Positions 54,501 through 63,500 of a stretch of 64,000 nt of DNA are shown piece by piece. The stretch is from Xylanimonas oleitrophica. GTDB taxonomy: Bacteria; Actinomycetota; Actinomycetes; Actinomycetales; Cellulomonadaceae. The notes beneath the pieces are model-generated. The model did not search any database. It had not been told where the DNA came from and saw nothing but the letters and a program-made list of their open reading frames with translations. The position numbers were made by a program, and so were the translations under genes. The DNA lies in NCBI RefSeq assembly GCF_003244315.1, contig NZ_QKWH01000003.1:284243-348242 (forward strand). Direction: 5' to 3'. Position 1 is the first letter of the stretch; the number at the start of each line of letters is the position of its first letter.

Positions 54501-57500
54501 GACCTCGGCCGGCCTGGCGGCAGGAGCGCCCGACGCGACGCTCACCCTGACCAAGGCGCCGACCTCCGAGACGCCCGTCGCGCCCGGCGGCACCTTCGCC
54601 TACGAGATCGTGGTTTCCAACGCGGGGCCGTCCGCGGCGCGGGACGTCGTGGTGACCGACCCGCTGCCTGCCCAGCTCGCGTTCGTCGGCTCGACGCAGT
54701 GCGCCGGGCCCGTAGGTGAGTACGGCGCCACCGTCACCTGCGGTCTGGGAACGGTGGCGCCCGGCTCCAGCCAGGTCGTGGTCGTCAACGTCCAGCTCGA
54801 CCCGTCCTACGCGGGAGACGGCACCGACGTCGCCAACGTCGCCACCGCGACCTCCCCCGACGCCGACCCGGCCACCAACGAGGAGACCCCGGCGGGCCTG
54901 CCCGGCGGGAGCGTCGCCGAGGCGTCGGCCGACGTGCTGATCGAGAAGCACCTGGCCACCACGGGCGCCGTGTCGCCCGGCCAGCAGGTCACCTACCGGC
55001 TCAACGTCTCCAACCAGGGTCCGTCGACCGCGGCCGGCATCACGGTGACCGACGTCCTGCCCGCGGGGATGGTCCTGGTCTCGGCCGAGGGGTGCACCGC
55101 CGACGGCCAGACGCTCACGTGCGGTCCCGTCGAGACCCTCGCACCCTCGGACACCCTCGCGTACGAGATCGTCGCCCAGATCGACCCGGGCTACACCGGC
55201 GACGGCTCAGAGATGATCAACAGCGCCTCCGTCACGTCCACCACGCCCGACCCGGAGACCGGGAACAACACCGCCTCGGCTCCGGCGCCCAGCGTGACCG
55301 ACGCGCAGTCCGACCTGGCGGTGCACAAGGACCTCGCCACCACCACCGAGATCGAGCCCGGCGAGGCCTTCGACTACGTCGTCACGGTCACCAACTACGG
55401 CCCCTCGACGGCGACCGGCGTGGTGGTCACCGACGCGCTCCCGGCCCAGCTCGCGTTCGTGCCGAGCGGCGCGACGGGCTCGGCCACCAGCCCCGAGTGC
55501 GCCCTCGGTGACGGCGGTGCGGTGCAGTGCGCGGTGCCGGGCTCGCTCGCCGTGGGCGACCAGGCGACGTTCACCATCACGGCGCAGCTCGACCAGGCCT
55601 ACCCGCCGGGCGGCGATGCCCAGGACATCTCCAACACGGTGACCGTCGCGGCCGCGACCGCCGACCCCGAGCCCGCCAACAACTCCCACACCCTCGTCGG
55701 CCTGCCCGTGGGGGAGGGCTTCAACCACCTCCAGCTCTCCAAGACGGTCGTCCAGGAGGGTGGCGCCCCGCCCACCGTGGCACCCGGCGAGACGTTCCAG
55801 TACGTCATCACCGTGGTCAACGGAGGCCCGTCCGTGGCCCCCAACCCGGTGCTCACCGAGAACCTGGGGGCCGGGCTCACCTTCGTCTCCTACCCGGACG
55901 GTTGCGCGCCCAGCAGCGGCAACCCGCAGCAGCTCGTCTGCTCCGGTGCCGCGTTCGGGTACGGAGCCCTCCCGGTCGACGTCCCGGTCGAGCTCCTGGT
56001 CACCGTGCGGCTCGACCCGGACTTCACCGGGACCGCGGACGACCTGACCAACCAGGCCGAGGTCATCTCCGAGTACGAGCACTACACCGAGGAGAACGAG
56101 GAGGACCGGCAGGACACCATCACCGGTGGCATCGTCATCGGCAGCCCGACGTCCGACCTCGCCCTCGACAAGCGCCTGGCCACCACCGGGCCCGTCGTCG
56201 CCGGCAACATGCTCGACTACGAGCTGACGGTCACCAACAACGGGCCGTCGATCTCGGAGGGCGTGAGCGTCACCGACACGCTCCCCGCCGGTCTGACCTA
56301 CGTCGGCGGCAACACCGAGTGCGCCGTGTCCGGCCAGGAGCTCACCTGCGCCTACCCCGACCTGGCCCCGGGCGCGTCGACCACCTACTACTTCCGCGCC
56401 CAGATCGACTCGGACTACACCGGGGACGCGGCAGGGCTCGTCAACGAGGCCACCGTGACCTCGGCGACCACCGACCCCGACCTGTCGAACAACACCTCGA
56501 CGGCGCAGGCGCCCGACCTCGGCGCCCCGCAGGCCGACCTCACGATCGCCAAGCAGCTCTTCACCACCGGCGACCCCGTCGTGCCCGGCGAGACGTTCCA
56601 GTACCTGGTGCGCCTGATCAACAACGGTCCCTCCGACGCGCAGGACGTCACCATCACGGAGAACCTGCCCGCCGAGCTCGAGTTCGTGGCCGACGGCACC
56701 GGCGTCTACGACCCGGCGACCCACTCGGTGACCTACTCCTGGGACGACCTCGGCCCGAGCGAGCTGGTCCAGCTCGTCACCGTGCGCCTCGCCGAGGACT
56801 ACACCGGCACGGGCGACCAGACCCCGCCGGGGGAGATCGCGAACAACGTGGTCATCACGTCGAGCACCGCGGACCCGGACGAGACCAACAACTCCGCCAC
56901 CGTCACCGGTATCCCCGTGGCCGACCCCAGCGCCGACCTGAGCGTCGACAAGTTCACCGACGCCACCGCCGTCGCCCCCGGGCAGACCTTCGACTACTCC
57001 ATCACCGTCGCCAACGCGGGCCCGTCCACCTCCACCGGCGTGACCGTCACCGACACGCTGCCCGCCGAGCTCGCCCTCGTCGCCTCCGAGCAGTGCACCG
57101 GTCCCACCGGCGAGTACGGCGCGGAGGTCACCTGTGACGTGGGCACCCTCGCCAGCGGCACCGAGACGACGCTGACCGTCACCGTCCAGCTCAGCCCCGA
57201 CTACGTCGGCGACGGCGAGGACGTCGTCAACACCGCGACCGTCACGGCCGACACCGCCGACCCGGAGCCGGGCAACGACAGCGACGACGCCCCCGTGCCC
57301 GCCACGCAGCCCACCGCCTCCCTGACGTTCACCAAGACGGCGAACGTCACCGGGCCCATCGCCCCGGGTGAGACCTTCACCTACACCCTCAGCGTCACGA
57401 ACGACGGCCCGTCGGTCGCCCGCAACGTGCTGGTCACCGACCAGCTCCCCGCCGCCCTCGCGCTCGCCGAGGCGGCGACGTGCACCGGCGACATCGGCGT

Positions 57501-60500
57501 CTACGGCGGCCTCGTGACCTGTGGCCCGGTGGAGGCGCTCGCGGTGGACGAGACGGTCACCTACACCATCGAGGTACAGATCGACCCGGCCTACACGGGC
57601 GACGGGTCCGACATCGTCAACAGCGCGAGCGTGAGCTCGGACACCGCGATGCCCGAGGGCAGCGACACCGGTGCGCAGGCCCCCCTGCCCGACGGCGCGA
57701 CCGTCGAGCGGCAGGCCGACCTCGCGCTGACGAAGACCGGGCCGGCCACCGTGGTGGCCGGCGGCCAGGCCACCTTCACCCTGAACGTCGCCAACGCCGG
57801 CCCGTCCGACGCGACCGACGTCGTCGTCACCGACACGCTGCCCGACGGCATGACGTACTACGACGCCGACGGCGCCACGTGCTCGGCCGACGGCCAGACG
57901 GTCACCTGCCAGGTCGGCTCGGTGCCCCAGGGCCAGAGCGTGGACGTGACCCTCGACGTCCAGGTGGACGCGGGCGTGGCTGACGGCACGACGCTGACCA
58001 ACACCGCCGTCGTCTCGCTGCCCGAGGGCATCACGGACCCGGTGAGCGACAACGACGAGGCGTCGGCGTCGGTCACCGTCAGCACCGAGGCGGCGGTGAC
58101 CGTCACCGAGACCCCGCCGTCGTCGCTCACCGCGGGCACGGACGCGACGTACCAGCTCGTCGTGCGCAACGACGGCCCCTCGGACGCCCAGGACGTCGTC
58201 ATCACCTACGAGCTCGACCCGAACCTGACGTTCGTGGCCGACCCCGACGGCTACTGCACCGCCGACGGGCAGACGGTCACCTGCACCATCCCCAGCGTGC
58301 CGGCCGGCCAGACGGTCACCGTGCCGATCACCGTGGCCGTCGACCCGGCCACCCCGGCCGGCCACCAGCCGGTGAACACCGGTGCGGTGACCACCGGGAC
58401 CACGAACACCGTGCCGGCGGACGAGCAGTTCGTGCCCGCCGACCCGGCGAGCATCCCGGCCGTCGCCGTGCTGGCCGACGTCGTGGTGACCAAGGAACCG
58501 GTGGGCGACGAGGCCCCGACGCCAGGCGGCGAGGTCCAGTACGTCGTCACCGTGACGAACGCGGGTCCCTCCACCGCCACCGACGTGGTGCTGGTGGACG
58601 ACGTCCCCGCCGTGCTGCGCCTGCTGGCGGCGGAGTCCGACGCGGGCGGCGCGTGCACGCCGGCCGGCGACGCGTTCGGAGACGACGTGACCTGCGACGT
58701 CGCCGCGGCGCTCGCTCCGGGGGACACGGTGACGTACACGCTCACCACCGAGCTGGACCCCGCCTACGCCGGGGACGGGGCCGCCGTGCTCAACGTCGCC
58801 CGGGCCGACGCCGCCACCCCGGACCCCGACGAGTCCAACAACGACGCCAGCGCCGGCCTGCCCGGTGGGGGCGCGGGCGCGCCGCAGGCAGACCTGAGCC
58901 TGACCAAGTCCCTCGCGAGCACCGACCCGGTCACGCCCGGCGAGACGTTCGTCTACCTCCTGCAGATCGCGAACGCCGGCCCCTCCGCCGCGGTCAACCC
59001 GCGCGTGGTGGACACGCTGCCGGCGGGTCTGGAGTTCGTGGCCGGGCGCGAGGCGGGAGCCCCGGCGGGTGAGGCCCCGCAGTGGCCCTGCTCGGCCAAC
59101 GGCACGACCATCACGTGCTCGTACGAGGGCGCGGCGGACAGCACCTGGCCGCCTGGCAGCACGACCACGCTCGAGATCGAGGTGCGCCTGGACCCGGCCT
59201 ACACCGGTGACGGCAGCGACCTGGTGAACTCCGCCGTGATCGAGTCGGACACCGCGGACCCGGTCCCGGGCAACAGCGGCGGCACGGTCGACGGCGCTCC
59301 GGCAGGCGACCCGCAGGCAGAGCTGATGCTCCGCAAGACGATGGACCCGCCGCAGGGCGCGTCCGCGATCGTCCCCGGCGGCATCGTCGAGATGGACCTG
59401 CTGATCGAGAACCTCGGCCCGTCGGCCGCCACCGGGCTGGCGCTGACCGACGCGCTCCCCGCCCAGCTCGCGTTCGTCGACTCCGACACCTGCACGGGGA
59501 CCGCCGGGCAGTACGGTGGCACGGTCACGTGCGCCGCGGACGGGTCTCTGGGCCTGGGTGACAGGCAGCAGCACCGCGTGCTGCTGCGCCTCGACCCCGC
59601 CTACACCGGGGACGGCTCGGACGTCGAGAACTCGGCCGACCTCACCTGGTACACCGGCGAGCCGTACGAGGGCCAGACCACCGCCACCGCCACCCTCGAC
59701 GGTTGGGTGTCGGACGCCTCGGCCGACCTCGCGCTGGACAAGTCCACGACGGCCGCCGACGTCGCGCCCGGCGGCGAGCTGGTCTATGACCTGACCGTCA
59801 CCAACGCAGGGCCGTCCGCCGCGGCCGGGACCCAGGTCGTCGACACGCTGCCGGCCGAGCTGACCTTCGTCTCGGCGGAGCCGGACGTCTGCACCGCCGA
59901 CGGCCAGGTCGTCACGTGCGCCCTCGGAGAGGTCGCACCGGGAGGCACGCAGGGCATCGCCCTGACGGTGCAGCTCGACCCGGGCTACACCGGCGACGGC
60001 GCCCAGGTGGTCAACACGGCCGAGGTGACGGCCGCGACGGCGGACCCGGACACCTCGGACAACACCGCCAGCGCGTCGGTGCCGGCCGGCCAGCCGCGGG
60101 CCGACGTCTCGATCACCAAGGCGGCCACGACGCAGACGCCGCTCGTGCCCGGGCAGACGTTCGCCTACGAGCTCACGGTGGACAACGCCGGTCCCTCGAC
60201 GGCACGCAACGTGCTGGTGATCGACACCCTGCCGGCGCAGCTGCGGTTCGTGGGTTCGCCGGACGGAGCCTGCACCGGGCCGGAGGAAGGGTTCGGCGGC
60301 ACGGTCGAGTGCGGCCCCGTCCTGGCGCTGGCCCCCGACGCGGACCCGCTCACGTACACCGTCGAGGTGCAGCTCGACCCCGCCTACGCGGGCGACGGCA
60401 CCGACGTGGTGAACACGGCGACGGCCGAGGTGGACACCACCGACCTGAACCTGGCGAACAACACCGCGACGGCGGCCCTGCCGGGCGGCACGGTCGAGGA

Positions 60501-63500
60501 CCCGAGCGCCACGCTCACCCTCGCCAAGGCCTTCACCGGCGACCCGGTCGTCCCGGGCGAGCGCACCCAGGTGACGCTCACCGTGACGAACGAGGGACCG
60601 TCCTCGGTGACCGAAGGTCTCGTGGTCACCGACGACCTCCCGGCGGAGCTGGCGTTCGTCTCGGCGGCACAGCCGGAGGTCTGCGCAGGACCGGTGGGCC
60701 AGCTCGGCGGCACCGTCACCTGCCAGGTGGGCTCGCTGGCCGCTGGCGAGAGCGTCGAGCTGGTGCTCAACCTGCTCGTCGACCCCGGGTACACCGGTGA
60801 CGGATCCGACATCCTGAACACGGCCACGGTGGACTCGCCCGTCTCCGACCCCGTCAGCACCGACCCGGTGTCGATGGAGGGTCTGGTGGGTGATCCGGTG
60901 GCGGAGCTGTCGGTGGACTCGTCGGTGGGGACGCCTGGTGGTGGCCCGTTGGTGCCGGGTGAGCGTGCGGACGTGACGGTGTCGGTGGGTAACGCTGGTC
61001 CGTCGGTGGCGCGTGACGTGACGGTCACGGTGCCGGTGCCGGAGGGCATGACGGTGGACCCGGCGTCGTTGCCGGAGGGTTGTGAGCTGTCGGCTGACGG
61101 TGCGTCGGTGGTGTGCACGATCGCGGAGATCCCGGTGGGTGGTTCTGCGGACGTGACGGTGCCGATGGTGCTGGACCCGGCGTACGCGGGTGATGGTTCG
61201 GACCTGGTGGTGGTGCCGGTGGTGTCCTCGCCGGCGTCGGGCACGGTCGAGGGCGAGCCGGTGGACTTCGCGGACGTGATGGGTGATCCGTCGGCGGACC
61301 TGTCGATCACGAAGGTGGCGACCAGCGGTGACCCGGTGGCTCCGGGGGAGACGTTCTCCTACGAGCTGACGGTGGTCAACGACGGTCCGTCGGTGGCTGT
61401 GGGTGTGGTGGTCACGGACGTGCTGCCGGTGACGTTGTCGCTGGTGTCGGCCGAGGGCTGCACGGGTCCGGCGGGTCAGTACGGGGCCACGGTGACGTGC
61501 GAGGTCGGGACGCTGGCCGTGGGCGGGGACGCGGTGTTCGTGGTCCAGGTGCGGATCGACCCGTCCTACACCGGTGACGGTGCCGACATCGTGAACACGG
61601 CCTCGGTCACGGCCGAGACGGCCGACCCCGACCCCGCCAACAACCAGACCACCGCGGGCATCCGCGGCGGGGAGACCGCCCCGGGCCGCTCCGACCTGAC
61701 GGTCGTCGGGGACGTGCGCACCCCGGACGGTGGACCGGTCACCCCGGGGACCGACTTCGACGTCGTCTTCGTCGTCGGCAACGAAGGACCGTCCACGGCA
61801 CGGGACGTGCAGGTGGTGTACGAGCTGCCCGAGGGCGTCTCGCTGGTCACCGCGGGCGACGGCTGCACCGTGACGGGGCGGACCGTGACGTGCGTGATCG
61901 ACGAGATCGGCGTGGGCGACGTCGTGGAGCTGCCCATCACGGTGCGGCTGGACCCGGCGTACACGGGCGACGGCACCGACATCCCGAACGTCGCCACGGT
62001 CACGTCCCCGACGTCCGACCCGGTCACCTCCGCGCCCGTGACGCTCGAGGACCTGGTGGGCGAGCCGTCGGCGGACCTGCGCCTCGACAAGTCCGTGGAA
62101 CCGGCGCAGCTCCCGGAAGGGGGCATCACCCCCGGCGACAGCTTCGACTACGTGCTGACCGTCACCAACGACGGGCCCTCGGCGGCCAGCGGCGTGACGA
62201 TCACCGACACCCTGCCGGCCGAGCTGTCGGCCGGGACGGTCCCCGACGGGTGCGCCGTCGAGGGCCAGGTCGTCACGTGCGCCGTCGGCGACCTCGCGCT
62301 CGGCGCCTCCGCGGCGGTGCGCATCACGGTCCAGCTCGCGACGGACTACGTCGGGGACGGCTCCGACGTGGTGAACACGGCCGAGGTGACGGCCGCGACG
62401 GCGGACCCGGACACCTCGGCCAACACCGCCAGCACCTCGGTGCCGGCCGGTCAGCCGTGGGCGGACCTGTCGCTGACGAAGGCGACCGCCTCCGAGACGC
62501 CCGTCGCGCCGGGGCAGACGTTCGCCTACGAGCTCACGGTGGCCAACGCCGGCCCGTCCGCGGCGACCGGCCTGGTCGTGACCGACGAGCTGCCCGCCCA
62601 GCTGCGGTTCGTGGGTTCGCCGGACGCGACGTGCGCCGAGACGGTGGCCGGCTACGGCGGCACCGTCGAGTGCACCCTGGCCAGCCTGGCGGTGGGAGCG
62701 ACGCACACCTTCACGGTGCAGGTGCAGCTCGACCCGGCCTTCCGCGGCCTGGCCTCCGACGTCACGAACGTCGCCGTGGTCACCTCCGACACCACGGACC
62801 TGCACACGTTCCCGACCCGCGACGCCGCAGGGCTGCCGGGCGGCGAGATCGCCGACCCGACGGCCGACGTCGTGGTGGGGACCACCGTGGTGACCCCGGA
62901 CGGCGCGCCCGTCGTCCCGGGCGGGGAGCCCTTCCAGGTCGTCCACACGATCAGCAACAACGGGCCCTCCGTGGCGCGCAACGTCGTGGTCACGTACCCC
63001 GTCCCGGAGGGCCTCCAGCTCGTCGACCTGCCGCCCGGCTGCTCGGTCGGCAGCCCGGTCACCTGCGTGATCGACGAGCTCGCCCCCGGCGACCAGGTCA
63101 GCTTCCCGATCACGATGCGCGTCGACCCGGCCTACGTGGGTGACGGCTCGGACATCGTGAACACCGTGACCGTCCAGTCGCCGGCCTCTGGCGTCGTCAC
63201 CTCGGACCCGGTGTCGATGGAGGGTCTGGTGGGTGATCCGGTGGCGGAGCTGTCGGTGGACTCGTCGGTGGGGACGCCTGGTGGTGGCCCGTTGGTGCCG
63301 GGTGAGCGTGCCGACGTGACGGTGTCGGTGGGTAACGCTGGTCCGTCGGTGGCGCGTGACGTGACGGTCACGGTGCCGGTGCCGGAGGGCATGACGGTGG
63401 ACCCGGCGTCGTTGCCGGAGGGTTGTGAGCTGTCGGCTGACGGTGCGTCGGTGGTGTGCACGATCGCGGAGATCCCGGTGGGTGGTTCTGCGGACGTGAC

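Noticed and set aside
55207..62946. 2,579-codon open frame on the minus strand opposite the giant gene
   Set aside because: It is the mirror of the regular G/C-third-position repeats on the plus strand. Its translation is Arg/Gly/Val-rich without domains, and it has no ribosome site. The plus-strand frame has a signal peptide and clear DUF11 repeats.
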